A stretch of 64,000 bases of DNA from JAEYOM01 sp036260935 (GCA_036260935.1 DATALQ010000027.1:1-64000); one strand, 5' to 3'; shown: positions 52,927 through 62,549, counted from the stretch's first letter. The notes: generated by a model from the sequence alone, not told the origin. Program-made: numbers and translations.

Positions 52927-53682
52927 TCAACCGAATCTGCCTGTGATATAGTCCTCTGTCCGCTTGTCACGGGGTGTGCTGAATATGGCCTCTGTCTCGC
53001 CGGATTCGACTATTTCGCCGTGCAGGAAAAATGCGGTTTTGTCTGAAATCCTGCCCGCCTGCTGCATATTGTGCGTAACAATGATGATCGTATACTTTTC
53101 CTTAAGTTCGTCTATAAGATCCTCGATCTTCATTGTGGAAATCGGGTCGAGAGCAGAGGTGGGTTCATCCATCAGCACGACTTCAGGGTTGACGGCCAGG
53201 ACTCTTGCGATGCAAAGCCTCTGCTGCTGCCCTCCCGACAATCCCAAAGCGCTTTTCTTGAGCCTGTCCTTTACTTCTTCCCACAAAGCTGCGTCGCGCA
53301 GGCTCTTCTCGATTATCTCGTCGAGCTGTGAGCGGTTTTTCAGACCGTGTATCCTGGGGCCATAGGCGATATTGTCGTATATGGACATCGGAAAGGGGTT
53401 GGGCTTCTGGAAGACCATACCAACGCGTTTCCTAAGTTCAACTATATCATACTGCCCGTATATGTTCAAACCGTCCAGAAAAACGTCTCCTGTAATGCTG
53501 ACCCCTGATACGAGGTCATTCATCCGGTCGAGCGTTTTGAGGAACGTGGACTTTCCGCAGCCTGAAGGACCGATGAGAGCGGTTACCTGGTTTTCCGCAA
53601 CATCTATGTTGACGTTCTTCAAGGCGTGTACATCGCCGTAATGAAGGTTCAGATTCCTCGTTGATATTTTTTGCATGTTCAT
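52927..53682 (-). CDS. pstB: phosphate ABC transporter ATPase
   Basis: ATG 53682 follows AGGAGGTCAC; a longer frame to 53736 would overlap pstA. The 251-aa ATPase has Walker A GPSGCGKST, Q loop FQKPNPFPMSIYDN, signature LSGGQQQRL, Walker B VVLMDEPTSALDP and switch His in IVTHNMQQA. It powers PstCA-mediated phosphate import. Confidence 0.98.
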   Translation of the reverse strand: MNMQKISTRNLNLHYGDVHALKNVNIDVAENQVTALIGPSGCGKSTFLKTLDRMNDLVSGVSITGDVFLDGLNIYGQYDIVELRKRVGMVFQKPNPFPMSIYDNIAYGPRIHGLKNRSQLDEIIEKSLRDAALWEEVKDRLKKSALGLSGGQQQRLCIARVLAVNPEVVLMDEPTSALDPISTMKIEDLIDELKEKYTIIIVTHNMQQAGRISDKTAFFLHGEIVESGETEAIFSTPRDKRTEDYITGRFG

Positions 53683-53698
53683 AAATGTGACCTCCTGT

Positions 53699-54550
53699 TC
53701 AACCGCCCGTTGTGGCCCTGGAAAGCCTTCTGGCAAGCCGGGTGGCGATAAAGTTTATAATGGCAACGATAACTACGAGTATTGTTGCGGTAGCATATGC
53801 CTGGTCGAAGGATATCCCTTCTTTAGCCAACGTATACAGGTGCACCGACAATGTCCTGCCCGACCGCATTATGCTTGAGGGTACGTTCGGCACGTAGCCT
53901 GCGGTAAGGTAGACCGCGGCGGTTTCTCCGACTATTCGTCCGATGCTGAGTATCACGGCTGTCAGTATTCCCGGGATAGCCGACGGCAGTACGACGCGCG
54001 ATACGGTTTTCAGCTTCGTGGCGCCAAGTGCCAGGCTGCCTTCCCTATAGGAAGCAGGCACGGATTTAAGAGCTTCCTCGGTCGAACGTATGACTGTCGG
54101 CAGCACCATGATGCTCAGTGTCAGCGAGCCTGACAGGATGGAGTATTTCAGATGCAGCGCAATAACGAAGAATACCAGTCCGAAGAGGCCGTAGATGATC
54201 GAAGGGATCCCGGCCAGCGTCTCCGTAGCGAAGCGGATAGTATTTACCAGCCTGCCGGGCTTCGAATATTCGACCAGATAAATGGCGGAGCATATACCTA
54301 TCGGCGTTGCGATAACCACAGTTACGGCAATTATCATCAAGGTACTGATTATCATCGGGTAAATGCCGTAAAGATCTCTTACCGGCTTGTATACATTGGT
54401 AAGGAAAGCCCAATTGATGTGGCCGGCCCCCTTTATAATCATATATATCAGTATCCATGCCAGCACTGCTACTGTGATGAACGCGCAGAACCATGCCAAT
54501 CCGGTGAGTATGCGGTCGGAGATCCTGCGTCTTGCTGACGGGTCGGTCAT
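53699..54550 (-). CDS. pstA: phosphate ABC transporter permease PstA
   Basis: The 283-aa protein has six membrane helices and PstA blocks: GIYPMIISTLMI, GIPSIIYGLFGL and the coupling loop REGSLALGATKLKTVSRVVLP. Its start overlaps pstC's stop by 4 bp (ATGA). Confidence 0.97.
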   Translation of the reverse strand: MTDPSARRRISDRILTGLAWFCAFITVAVLAWILIYMIIKGAGHINWAFLTNVYKPVRDLYGIYPMIISTLMIIAVTVVIATPIGICSAIYLVEYSKPGRLVNTIRFATETLAGIPSIIYGLFGLVFFVIALHLKYSILSGSLTLSIMVLPTVIRSTEEALKSVPASYREGSLALGATKLKTVSRVVLPSAIPGILTAVILSIGRIVGETAAVYLTAGYVPNVPSSIMRSGRTLSVHLYTLAKEGISFDQAYATATILVVIVAIINFIATRLARRLSRATTGG

Positions 54551-55422
54551 GCTGCTTCACCATCCCTTCTGCGGAGCAATATGTTGAGCGTTATGTTTAA
54601 CAGCATGATAAATATGAAGAGTATCACTCCCGTTGCAAAAAGTGTTTCCTGGTGCAGTCCGTTTGCGTAACCCATCTCGAGCGCTATATTCGCAGTCATC
54701 GTTCGAACCTTGTCTGTGATGGCATGCGGTATAAGCGCGGTATTGCCAGAGACCAGTATGACTGCCATTGTCTCGCCGATCGCCCTTCCCGTGCCCAGTA
54801 CGATGGAAGCCATTATGCCCGACTTTGCAGCCGGAAGGATGACTTTGAAAATCGTCTGGATGTGGCTGGCTCCCAAAGCAAGCGAGCCTTCCTTGATGGT
54901 GGATGGGACTGCCCTGATCGAAGTCTCGGACATACTGATGACGGTGGGCAGTATCATTACCGACAGTATAATTATAACGGCCAGCAGACTGTTGCCTGCG
55001 CCCCCGAAATACTCCGAAATGATGGGCACCAGCACCATAAGTCCGAAAAATCCGAAGACTACGGAGGGTATGCCGGCCAATAATTCAACTGCCGGCCGTA
55101 TTATCCCGGCGAGCTTTTTCGGCGCGAGCTCAGCCAGGAATATCGCTGTGAAAAGGCCTATGAATACACCGATGATGACGGCGCCGATTGTTCCCAGCAC
55201 ACTTGAAATTATCATCGGAAGTATGCCGTATTGATTAGCCTCGGGCTGCCAGACGGTTCCGAACAGAAAGTTGGCCGCGCCGACCTTGAAGATCGCAGGG
55301 GAGCCCTTGGCGAAGACATATATGGTTATAACGATGACTGACAGTATGGATAATGCCGCGCATACCAGAAAAATAGTTTCAATTATCCTTTCCATCAGCT
55401 TTCGCCCTTTGTTTGATATCAT
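54547..55422 (-). CDS. pstC: phosphate ABC transporter permease PstC
   Basis: The 291-aa protein has six membrane helices and PstC blocks: GILPMIISSVLGT, LAGIPSVVFGFFGL and coupling loop KEGSLALGASHIQTIFKVILP. It pairs with PstA to form the phosphate channel. Confidence 0.97.
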   Translation of the reverse strand: MISNKGRKLMERIIETIFLVCAALSILSVIVITIYVFAKGSPAIFKVGAANFLFGTVWQPEANQYGILPMIISSVLGTIGAVIIGVFIGLFTAIFLAELAPKKLAGIIRPAVELLAGIPSVVFGFFGLMVLVPIISEYFGGAGNSLLAVIIILSVMILPTVISMSETSIRAVPSTIKEGSLALGASHIQTIFKVILPAAKSGIMASIVLGTGRAIGETMAVILVSGNTALIPHAITDKVRTMTANIALEMGYANGLHQETLFATGVILFIFIMLLNITLNILLRRRDGEAA

Positions 55423-55475
55423 AAACAGTTGCCTCCATTAAAGGAATAAGGATATTTATGTCTGAAATGACTTGA

Positions 55476-55505
55476 GGGCAGCAGATATTCAATAATCTGC
55501 AGCCC
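55476..55505 (-). repeat. stem-loop between pstS and pstC
   Basis: GGGC-A-GCAGAT and ATCTGC-A-GCCC pair around an 8-base loop with one A/A mismatch. Without a T-run it probably protects the pstS message or reduces read-through, giving more binding protein than permease. Confidence 0.7.
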
Positions 55506-55552
55506 GTTGCCATGGTTTTGTGAAGCGTATCTTCTAGTTTGACTTCTATTTG

Positions 55553-56449
55553 TTATTTTACCGTAATGTAGGATTTGCCTACTATTTCCTGACCCGCATC
55601 GCTTTTGACAAAGTCCAGGAAAGCCTGGGTTACCGGACTAACATCGCCCTTGGTCAGCATCAGGAAGGGTCTCGATATGGGATAGCTCTTGCTCTTTACG
55701 TTTTCAACACTGCATTCGACACCGCCGATGCTTATCTTTTTAACAGTATTGTCTGCGAAACCGAGGGAGAGGTATCCGATCGCATTTTCCTTGGAGGCTA
55801 TGTTTGCTTTGACCGGACCGTTGCCATCGGCTACGAGGGCGTCTTTCCTGACGAGAGAGACCGTCTTGCCGTCCTGCTTTTCCTGAAGGCCCATCAGTTC
55901 TTCAAAAGCCGTCTTGGTACCGGAACTGGCCTCACGGGCAACTACCAGGATCTGCTCATCCTTGCCGCCGACATCTTTCCAGTTTGTAATTTCACCGTTG
56001 AATATCTTCTGAATCTGTTCCTTGGACAGGTCGGCCACCGTATTGACAGGATTAACAACGACTGCTATGCCGTCATATGCGATGACATGTTCGGTAAGTC
56101 CGGTTTTTTCTTCCGGAGTGAGGTCACGGGAAGATTCGCCGATGTCGGAGGTGCCGTCGGTAACGTCCTTGATTCCCTGGCTTGAGCCGCCACCCTGAAT
56201 TTCGACCGATATGTCGGGATAAGTTTCATTGAAAATGTCAGCCAGGTCCTGTGCGAGCGGTTGTACGGAGGTAGACCCCGAAACTGTTACTGTGCCTGAC
56301 AGTTTACTGCCATTTGCACTGCTGCCAGCTGCTGGGCCGCTGCCTTGAGTATTCTCCTGGCTACTGCCGCAGGCTGTTAGCAAAACGGTTGATAATAGTG
56401 CCGATGCGATAAGAGTGAATGATTTTTTTCCGAGTGACAACATTTTCAT
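55553..56449 (-). CDS. pstS: phosphate-binding lipoprotein PstS
   Basis: The 298-aa protein has a lipoprotein signal (lipobox LTAC after SALLSTVLL), a Ser/Gly linker and the PstS fold: GSTSVQPLAQDLADIF, GGGSSQGIKDV, GESSRDLT, and REASSGTKTAFEEL, residues that hold phosphate. CAGGAGGAATAAAG is the RBS. It is the first and probably most expressed gene of the pst-pho operon. Confidence 0.97.
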   Translation of the reverse strand: MKMLSLGKKSFTLIASALLSTVLLTACGSSQENTQGSGPAAGSSANGSKLSGTVTVSGSTSVQPLAQDLADIFNETYPDISVEIQGGGSSQGIKDVTDGTSDIGESSRDLTPEEKTGLTEHVIAYDGIAVVVNPVNTVADLSKEQIQKIFNGEITNWKDVGGKDEQILVVAREASSGTKTAFEELMGLQEKQDGKTVSLVRKDALVADGNGPVKANIASKENAIGYLSLGFADNTVKKISIGGVECSVENVKSKSYPISRPFLMLTKGDVSPVTQAFLDFVKSDAGQEIVGKSYITVK

Positions 56450-56515
56450 ACTTTATTCCTCCTGGTCTTATTTGACCCCTTAGTTATTTGCTCTTTTATT
56501 TAAGTTTACAAATAA

Positions 56516-56571
56516 ATATTATTTCTGTTTCTTTAAGCATGAATTAACCTAGTGTTAACTTCAGGTTAATT
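56516..56571 (-). promoter_or_regulatory. Pho box and promoter of the pst-pho operon
   Basis: Four hexamers TTAAGC, TTAACC, TTAACT, TTAATT begin at 56533, 56544, 56555 and 56566 on the + strand, exactly 11 bases apart, as in the Bacillus PhoP box (TTAACA repeats, 5-base spacers). Toward pstS, the nearest hexamer ends 11 bases before a minus-strand -10, TAATAT (56521-56516), the placement of PhoB/PhoP-activated promoters lacking a -35. A further TTAAGC lies at 56582. Confidence 0.88.
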
Positions 56572-56606
56572 TTGAGCAGCGTTAAGCATATATTAATGGG
56601 AAAACA

Positions 56607-57149
56607 TTGCGAGGAGATGATCATATCCGTTATGTGAATTACAGCAGGGACATGGCGGTATTGCCATACGACAGGGATAAGGTCCTCCAGTACGCACATA
56701 AATGGGCTTATGCCAGAAATCCGGCCTATCTTGACTTTGAGAGACTTGGCGGCGACTGTACGAATTTCGCTTCACAGTGCATTTTTGCAGGCTGCGGTGT
56801 TATGAACCATACGCCGGTTTACGGCTGGTTTTATGACAATTCCTACAGCAGGACAGCTTCATGGACCGGGGTGAATTATCTGTATGATTTTTTGACGGGG
56901 AACAAGGGAAGAGGCCCGTTTGCTGAGGAGGTTGACGCAGAAGATGCGGAACCCGGTGATCTGGTTCAGATATCCTTCTCAAGCAGCAAAAGCTTCGACC
57001 ACACTCCTGTAATTGTTAAAATGGAAGAAAAGAAAGGAAAGGACGGCATTTTGATTGCCGCCCATACTTTTGATACCGATTATTACAGACTTATAGAATT
57101 CGAACCTGCTTACGTAAGATTTCTGCATTTGCTGGGTGCCCGCGCATGA
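56607..57149 (+). CDS. Amidase_6-type putative cysteine amidase
   Basis: The protein (180 aa from a TTG at 56607) has the Amidase_6 pattern: helix with YAHKWAYARNP, catalytic Cys in LGGDCTNFASQCIFAGC, and a His in SFDHTPVIVKM. The family resembles NlpC/P60-like hydrolases and includes sporulation or wall-linked proteins. No signal peptide is visible, so it may act inside the cell or spore. The start is uncertain: TTG 56607 has a weak GGGA upstream, and GTG 56634 is an alternative. It is divergent from pstS and shares the Pho-box region. Confidence 0.82.
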   Translation: MRGDDHIRYVNYSRDMAVLPYDRDKVLQYAHKWAYARNPAYLDFERLGGDCTNFASQCIFAGCGVMNHTPVYGWFYDNSYSRTASWTGVNYLYDFLTGNKGRGPFAEEVDAEDAEPGDLVQISFSSSKSFDHTPVIVKMEEKKGKDGILIAAHTFDTDYYRLIEFEPAYVRFLHLLGARA

Positions 57150-57152
57150 AAG

Positions 57153-57605
57153 CTATTTAGCTTTCTTGAGTGATTTTATATCTTCTTCCGTAAGGACCTT
57201 TTCAAGATCGAGCATAAGGATAAGGCGATCGCCGACCTTGGCCGTACCGCACAGGAACCTGTCCCTGATACTGCTCAGCGCTTCGGGCACCGGATCCAGA
57301 TCGCTGTCTTCCACCTTAATTATCTCCCGGACTCCGTCTACTACGATCCCTATTTGGGAAACCGACGTATTTGCAATGATGATCTTGGTATTCTCATCAA
57401 ATTCCGGACAAGCCAGGTTGAAGCGCTTTCTGAGGTTGAAGATGGTCAGGACCTTGCCCCTCAAATTTGCCAAGCCTTCGATGTAATCCGGCGTATTGGG
57501 TATTTTGAAAATATCCAGCATTCTTTCTATGCTGCTGATGTTTTCAATGTTCAAGCCGAATTCCTCACCATTGATCAGAAATACGACAAACTGCCTTGTA
57601 CCCAT
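57153..57605 (-). CDS. CheW-like coupling protein
   Basis: The 150-aa protein is a single CheW domain: FVVFLINGEEFGLNIENISSI, the NLRGKVLTIFNLRKRF block and VVDGVREII. CheW joins chemoreceptors to CheA. No other chemotaxis gene is in the window, so it is an orphan here. AAGGAGGGGTTAA-type RBS precedes the ATG. Confidence 0.94.
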   Translation of the reverse strand: MGTRQFVVFLINGEEFGLNIENISSIERMLDIFKIPNTPDYIEGLANLRGKVLTIFNLRKRFNLACPEFDENTKIIIANTSVSQIGIVVDGVREIIKVEDSDLDPVPEALSSIRDRFLCGTAKVGDRLILMLDLEKVLTEEDIKSLKKAK

Positions 57606-57642
57606 TTTAACCCCTCCTTATGTTTTTTAAGCTCTTCTCTTT

Positions 57643-58845
57643 TCAGGTGCGGTAACTCCCGTTTATTTTCACATAATCGTACGAAAAATCACAGGTCCAA
57701 ACATGGTCTGTATAAACGCCCTTGTTCAGTTTGACCAGCAGCTTGATCTCAGCTTTCTTCAGCTGTTCCTTCGCGGCCGTTTCGTCAAAGTCGACTGCAC
57801 ATCCGTTTTTACAAACCAAAAGACCTCCGATATATATATCGGTATACGCCGGATCAAATTCAGCACCTGAATAACCGGCTGCAGTAAATATTCTGCCCCA
57901 GTTTGCATCCTCACCGAAAATGGCCGTTTTGACGAGAGGGGACTTTGCTATTGCGACGGCGGCTTTATAGGCGTCATCCGGGCTGCCCGCTCCTTCGACC
58001 ACGACCTCCACCAGCTTCGTAGCGCCTTCGCCATCTTTTGCAATGAGTCTTGAAAGGTGATTGCATACATATTCCAAGGCGTCCCTGAATTGTTCGTAAT
58101 CTTCGCTTTCATTTATGATGCCGGCATTATCCGCCATGCCGTTGGCCATAATGACCACCATGTCGCAAACGCTCGTGTCCCCGTCTACGGTCACGCGGTT
58201 GAAGGTCTTCTTCACCACGTCCTTGAGCGCTTTGTCAAGAAGCTTTCTCGATATGTTTGCGTCGGTGGTTAGAACGCCTATCATTGTTGCCATGTTCGGG
58301 TGGATCATCCCCGAGCCCTTCGCCATTGCGCCGATAACGACTCTGGTATCCTGCAGCTGAAGCTCCACTGCTACCTCCTTGAAAATCGTATCGGTAGTCA
58401 TTATCGCTTCCTGCGCATCGTGCCCTCCATCCGGGTCCATGCCCGAAACAAGCGCCTCGATTCCGGGGCGTATTGCTTCCATGTTCAGAGGCTTCCCTAT
58501 GACGCCGGTCGAGCCGACCAAAACATCCTGCGGGCTGCATTCCAAAAGTCCCGAGGTGATGGTTGCGATCTCAAGCGCGTCCGCGTAGCCTTGTTCCCCA
58601 ACGCAGGCATTGGCATTACCGCTGTTTATGACTATTGCGTTTGCGTATCCGCTTTTTATATGCTCCATCGTAAGTTGAAGCGAGTGGCCCTTAACCCTGT
58701 TGGTCGTAAAAACGCCAGCAGCAGCGGCGCTGTCTTCGGAACAAACGATTGCCAGATCCTTCTTTCCGTCCTTTTTCAGACCACAGGCGATACCGGTGGC
58801 GAAAAAGCCTTCAGGAGCCGTGACTCCTCCGTTGATTATGTTCAT
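57643..58845 (-). CDS. argJ: bifunctional ornithine acetyltransferase/N-acetylglutamate synthase
   Basis: ATG 58845 follows TGGAGTGGATA. The 400-aa precursor has the self-cleavage site in KGSGMIHPNMATMIG, where the chain splits before the Thr of ATM and the Thr becomes the nucleophile, plus GSTGVIGKPL and INSGNANAC. It recycles the acetyl group in arginine synthesis. No other arg gene is adjacent. Confidence 0.97.
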   Translation of the reverse strand: MNIINGGVTAPEGFFATGIACGLKKDGKKDLAIVCSEDSAAAAGVFTTNRVKGHSLQLTMEHIKSGYANAIVINSGNANACVGEQGYADALEIATITSGLLECSPQDVLVGSTGVIGKPLNMEAIRPGIEALVSGMDPDGGHDAQEAIMTTDTIFKEVAVELQLQDTRVVIGAMAKGSGMIHPNMATMIGVLTTDANISRKLLDKALKDVVKKTFNRVTVDGDTSVCDMVVIMANGMADNAGIINESEDYEQFRDALEYVCNHLSRLIAKDGEGATKLVEVVVEGAGSPDDAYKAAVAIAKSPLVKTAIFGEDANWGRIFTAAGYSGAEFDPAYTDIYIGGLLVCKNGCAVDFDETAAKEQLKKAEIKLLVKLNKGVYTDHVWTCDFSYDYVKINGSYRT

Positions 58846-59035
58846 AATATCCACTCCAGACACTAGTATGCGATTTTTTTTACCTTTTGCTTTAAATAAT
58901 TAAATTATACATAAATACACAGCTGTATTCAATAAATCAGGCGCTTAATGGATAAAAAATATCCAATTGACACAACTGTTGGCATTACATTCTGAAAAAG
59001 GGCCATATTGTTCTCTCAGCTGTCGTATTTGACCC

Positions 59036-59064
59036 TTGACACTCTTTTTCATATCATATATTAT
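59036..59064 (+). promoter_or_regulatory. promoter of the T-box-valS operon
   Basis: TTGACA (59036-59041), a 17-base spacer and TATTAT (59059-59064). Predicted start is near 59071, just before the T-box stem I. A second TTGACA at 58967 lacks a matching -10. Confidence 0.85.
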
Positions 59065-59083
59065 CATATATAAATCTATAGAA

Positions 59084-59350
59084 AGCGATGATCGGAAGTA
59101 GTAAGCAGATGTCTGACCCATCAGAGAGAAAGGTTCCGTGGCTGAGAAACCTTTCGGGGACACGGCTGCCGAAGTCGTCCGGGAGCTCCGCAGCAAATAT
59201 CTGCGTTAGGCGCTACGCGCCGGAATGCGATGTAACTGCGGCGGCGGGAACCGTTATACTCCGGTAAGCAGCCCTTTAAAAAGGGAAACTTGGTGGTACC
59301 GCGGAGAAATATAACCCTTCGTCCAATAATTATTGGATGAAGGGTTTTTT
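59084..59350 (+). ncRNA. T-box leader (valine-responsive)
   Basis: The leader has the stem I start (GCGATGATCGGAAG, AGTA), the conserved T-box sequence TGGTGGTACCGCGG (59291-59304) that pairs with the tRNA acceptor end, and a terminator, AACCCTTCGTCC/GGATGAAGGGTT then TTTTTT (59313-59350). Uncharged tRNA-Val would stabilise the antiterminator and allow read-through to the small membrane protein and valS. A GTC at 59174-59176 is a candidate specifier codon; that position is a guess from its place after the stem I apical elements. Confidence 0.95.
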
Positions 59351-59388
59351 ATAATTCAAGCAGAGCATACAAAGGAAGGAATGGAAAG

Positions 59389-59631
59389 ATGTTTTTTTTG
59401 AAGATATTTGCGGGATTGATAATGATAGCGGGCTTCTTCATTGCTTTGGCAGCCAGAGGCCTGGTAACGAAGTTCAGCCTCGATCAAAGGGTAAAGGTTG
59501 AAAATGAGAGCGAGTTCGACGAGAAGGATGCACAGGAATACAGATATGCGAAGGCGGTAGCCATAGTCAAGATGTGCGGTATGATTATTGCGCTGCCGGG
59601 ACTGATACTGACGCTTTTCGCATTTAAGTAG
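59389..59631 (+). CDS. small two-helix membrane protein in the valS operon
   Basis: The 80-aa protein has membrane segments at about residues 3-22 and 60-78, with a charged middle (VENESEFDEKDAQEYR). AAAGGAAGGAATGG precedes the ATG. It lies between the T-box terminator and valS, so its expression is tied to valine tRNA charging. I know no function for it. Confidence 0.82.
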   Translation: MFFLKIFAGLIMIAGFFIALAARGLVTKFSLDQRVKVENESEFDEKDAQEYRYAKAVAIVKMCGMIIALPGLILTLFAFK

Positions 59632-59759
59632 CATAGGAACGCGGAGACGGTTCTTTTGTTTCATTTTTCGGCAGGCTTCAGGAATTATGGCATTAACTTC
59701 AGAAATGATCACAACAGTCTTAGGAAATCGACAGAGTTAAAGAATAAGGAGGTTACAAC

Positions 59760-62408
59760 ATGGAAGAGACGAACAATCTTGCCAAGACCTATGATCCGGC
59801 GCAGGTGGAAGACCGGTTATACGCGGAATGGGTGAAGAAGGGATATTTTCACGCCGTACCCGACAAAAATAAAACGCCCTACACGATAGTGATCCCGCCG
59901 CCGAACATTACAGGGCAGCTGCACATGGGTCACGCGCTGGACAATACGCTCCAGGATACGCTGATCCGCTGGAAAAGGATGCAAGGCTACTGTGCGCTTT
60001 GGCTGCCCGGCACCGACCATGCCAGCATTGCCACCGAGGCGAAGATAGTCGAAGCTATGGCAAGGGAAGGCATTACAAAGGATATGCTCGGCAGGGAGAA
60101 ATTCCTTGAAAGAGCGTGGGAATGGAAGAGAGTGTACGGAGGAAGGATAGTCGAGCAGCTCAAAAAGCTCGGCAGCTCCTGCGATTGGGAGCGTGAGAGG
60201 TTCACCATGGATGAAGGCCTCTCCAAAGCTGTGCTCGAGGTATTCGTCAAGCTCTATGAAAAAGGGCTGATCTACCGTGGAGACCGTATCATTAACTGGT
60301 GTCCAAAATGCTGTACCTCTATTTCCGACGCTGAAGTCGAATACGAGGAGCAGGAGGGCAATTTCTGGCACCTCAAATATCCGGTCAAGGATAGCGACGA
60401 GTTTATCATAGTCGCTACAACAAGGCCGGAGACGATGCTCGGCGATACGGCCGTGGCAGTGAACCCCGAAGATGAACGCTATGCGGCCATGATAGGAAAG
60501 ACTGTGCTGCTGCCGCTTATGAACCGTGAGATACCGATAATTGCCGATTCTTATGTCGATAAGGAATTTGGCACGGGCGCAGTCAAGATCACGCCGGCCC
60601 ACGACCCCAACGACTTCGAGGTAGGCCTGCGCCACAACCTGCCGCAGATAAGGGTCATGGATGATACTGCCAAAATGAACGAAGCCGCCGGCAAGTACCA
60701 GGGCCTCGACAGGTATGAGGCCAGGAAGCAGATCGTAGAAGATCTGAAGGCCTTAGGCCTGCTTGTTAAAATAGAAGGACATAAGCATAACGTGGGCACC
60801 TGCTACAGATGCAGAACGGTCATCGAGCCTATCATGTCCAGACAGTGGTTCGTAAAAATGAAACCGCTGGCTGAGCCTGCAATCGAGGCAGTCAGAAATG
60901 GAACGATCAAGTTTGTGCCCGAAAGATTCTCGAAGATATATTATAACTGGATGGAAAACATACAGGACTGGTGCATTTCGCGGCAACTCTGGTGGGGCCA
61001 CAGGATACCAGCCTACTACTGCCAGGAATGCGGCGCCATGACGGTAGGACGCGAGATGCCGGATGTTTGCCCGAAGTGCGGCAGCAAGAGGCTCAAACAG
61101 GACCCGGACACGCTCGACACCTGGTTCAGCTCGGCGCTCTGGCCTTTCTCCACGCTCGGCTGGCCGGATAAGACCGAGGATCTGGAGTATTTCTATCCCA
61201 CGAATGTGCTCGTCACCGGTTACGATATCATATTCTTCTGGGTCGCGAGGATGATATTCTCAGGCCTCGAGCATATGGGCAAAGAACCGTTCAAATACGT
61301 GTTCATCCATGGTATAGTAAGGGACGCGCAGGGCAGGAAGATGAGCAAGTCGCTCGGCAACGGCATAGATCCGCTCGAGATCATTTCACAGTATGGCACC
61401 GATGCTCTGAGATTTGCACTTACGATAGGCAATTCGCCGGGGAATGACCAGCGTTTCTCCCCGGAGAAGGTGGAATCGAGCAGGAACTTTGCCAACAAGA
61501 TCTGGAATGCAACCAGGTTCGTTTTGATGAATTTCGATGAAAATATCGATTTCAGCAGAGTAGACAGCTCGAAATTCACCGCGCCGGACAAATGGATACT
61601 GAGCAGGGTTAATACGCTTATAGCGGAGGTCACCGAAAACCTTGAGAACTTCGAACTCGGCGTTGCACTGCAGAAGATATATGAATTCATCTGGGAAGAG
61701 TTCTGTGACTGGTATATCGAGCTGGTCAAACCCAGACTCTTCGACAGGGAGGACGATACAAGGCTCGAGGCTCAGTATGTTCTCAATTACGTGCTTGGCA
61801 CGGCAATGAAGCTGCTGCATCCGTATATGCCGTTCATAACGGAGGAGATATACAGGCACCTGATAAACGAGGATGAGAGCATAATGATCTCGGCATGGCC
61901 CAAATACGACGGGAAGCTGCACTTCCCGGAGGCTGAAAAGGATATGCAGCTGGTAATGGATGCGATCAAGGCAGTCAGAAACATCAAGGTGGAAATGAAC
62001 GTGCCGCCGTCCCGTAAAAACAAGCTCATATTTGTTGCGGGAGCATCAGAAGCCGGTGTAATTTCAAGCGGAAGGAAGTTCTTCGAACGTCTGGCCGGAG
62101 CGTCTGAGATCATAGTCCAGGCAGACAAAGCGGGCATACCCTCCGACGCCGTGGCAGCAGTTATTCCGGGCGCCGAGATATATATACCGCTTGAAGACCT
62201 CGTAGATATAGCCAAGGAAATCGAAAGGCTCGAGAAGGAAAAGGCCGGCCTTGAGAAAGAACTCGAGAGAGTCAACGGCAAGCTCGGCAATGAAGGCTTC
62301 GTGGCGAAAGCACCGCCCAAGGTCATCGAGGAGGAACGAGCCAAGAAGGCCAAGTATACCGAGATGTACGACAAGCTCATGGAACGCCTCAACGGTTTGA
62401 AACGATAA
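59760..62408 (+). CDS. valS: valyl-tRNA synthetase
   Basis: The 882-aa class Ia synthetase has HIGH motif HMGH (in PPPNITGQLHMGHALD), the CP1 editing domain (about 190-350, TTRPETMLGDTAVAV), KMSKS in GRKMSKSLGN, an anticodon-binding domain and the ValRS C-terminal coiled coil (about 815-880, EIERLEKEKAGLEKELERV). It charges tRNA-Val. AAGGAGG precedes the ATG. Transcription is controlled by the T-box upstream. Confidence 0.99.
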   Translation: MEETNNLAKTYDPAQVEDRLYAEWVKKGYFHAVPDKNKTPYTIVIPPPNITGQLHMGHALDNTLQDTLIRWKRMQGYCALWLPGTDHASIATEAKIVEAMAREGITKDMLGREKFLERAWEWKRVYGGRIVEQLKKLGSSCDWERERFTMDEGLSKAVLEVFVKLYEKGLIYRGDRIINWCPKCCTSISDAEVEYEEQEGNFWHLKYPVKDSDEFIIVATTRPETMLGDTAVAVNPEDERYAAMIGKTVLLPLMNREIPIIADSYVDKEFGTGAVKITPAHDPNDFEVGLRHNLPQIRVMDDTAKMNEAAGKYQGLDRYEARKQIVEDLKALGLLVKIEGHKHNVGTCYRCRTVIEPIMSRQWFVKMKPLAEPAIEAVRNGTIKFVPERFSKIYYNWMENIQDWCISRQLWWGHRIPAYYCQECGAMTVGREMPDVCPKCGSKRLKQDPDTLDTWFSSALWPFSTLGWPDKTEDLEYFYPTNVLVTGYDIIFFWVARMIFSGLEHMGKEPFKYVFIHGIVRDAQGRKMSKSLGNGIDPLEIISQYGTDALRFALTIGNSPGNDQRFSPEKVESSRNFANKIWNATRFVLMNFDENIDFSRVDSSKFTAPDKWILSRVNTLIAEVTENLENFELGVALQKIYEFIWEEFCDWYIELVKPRLFDREDDTRLEAQYVLNYVLGTAMKLLHPYMPFITEEIYRHLINEDESIMISAWPKYDGKLHFPEAEKDMQLVMDAIKAVRNIKVEMNVPPSRKNKLIFVAGASEAGVISSGRKFFERLAGASEIIVQADKAGIPSDAVAAVIPGAEIYIPLEDLVDIAKEIERLEKEKAGLEKELERVNGKLGNEGFVAKAPPKVIEEERAKKAKYTEMYDKLMERLNGLKR

Positions 62409-62446
62409 AAGCAAGATGGTTTAAGCAGCAACACGTAGAAACAGGA

Positions 62447-62486
62447 AGGGACGGCTCCGTTCTCAATGACGGGACCGCCCCTTTTA
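62447..62486 (+). terminator. imperfect terminator after valS
   Basis: GGGACGGCTCCGT and ACGGGACCGCCCC form a stem with mismatches, followed by TTTTATA. It serves valS and may also limit read-through from the convergent PHP gene. Confidence 0.65.
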
Positions 62487-62549
62487 TACGATATTGGAAA
62501 ATTCCTTCCAGTTAACGGGCTTTCCGTGCCCCCAGTATTTTATAAGTCG

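Noticed and set aside
58967..58972. Second promoter (TTGACA) upstream of the valS T-box
   Set aside because: No acceptable -10 at 16-18 bases; the promoter at 59036-59064 is much better.
59817..60635. Open frame opposite valS
   Set aside because: It is antisense to conserved ValRS sequence and has no family features.
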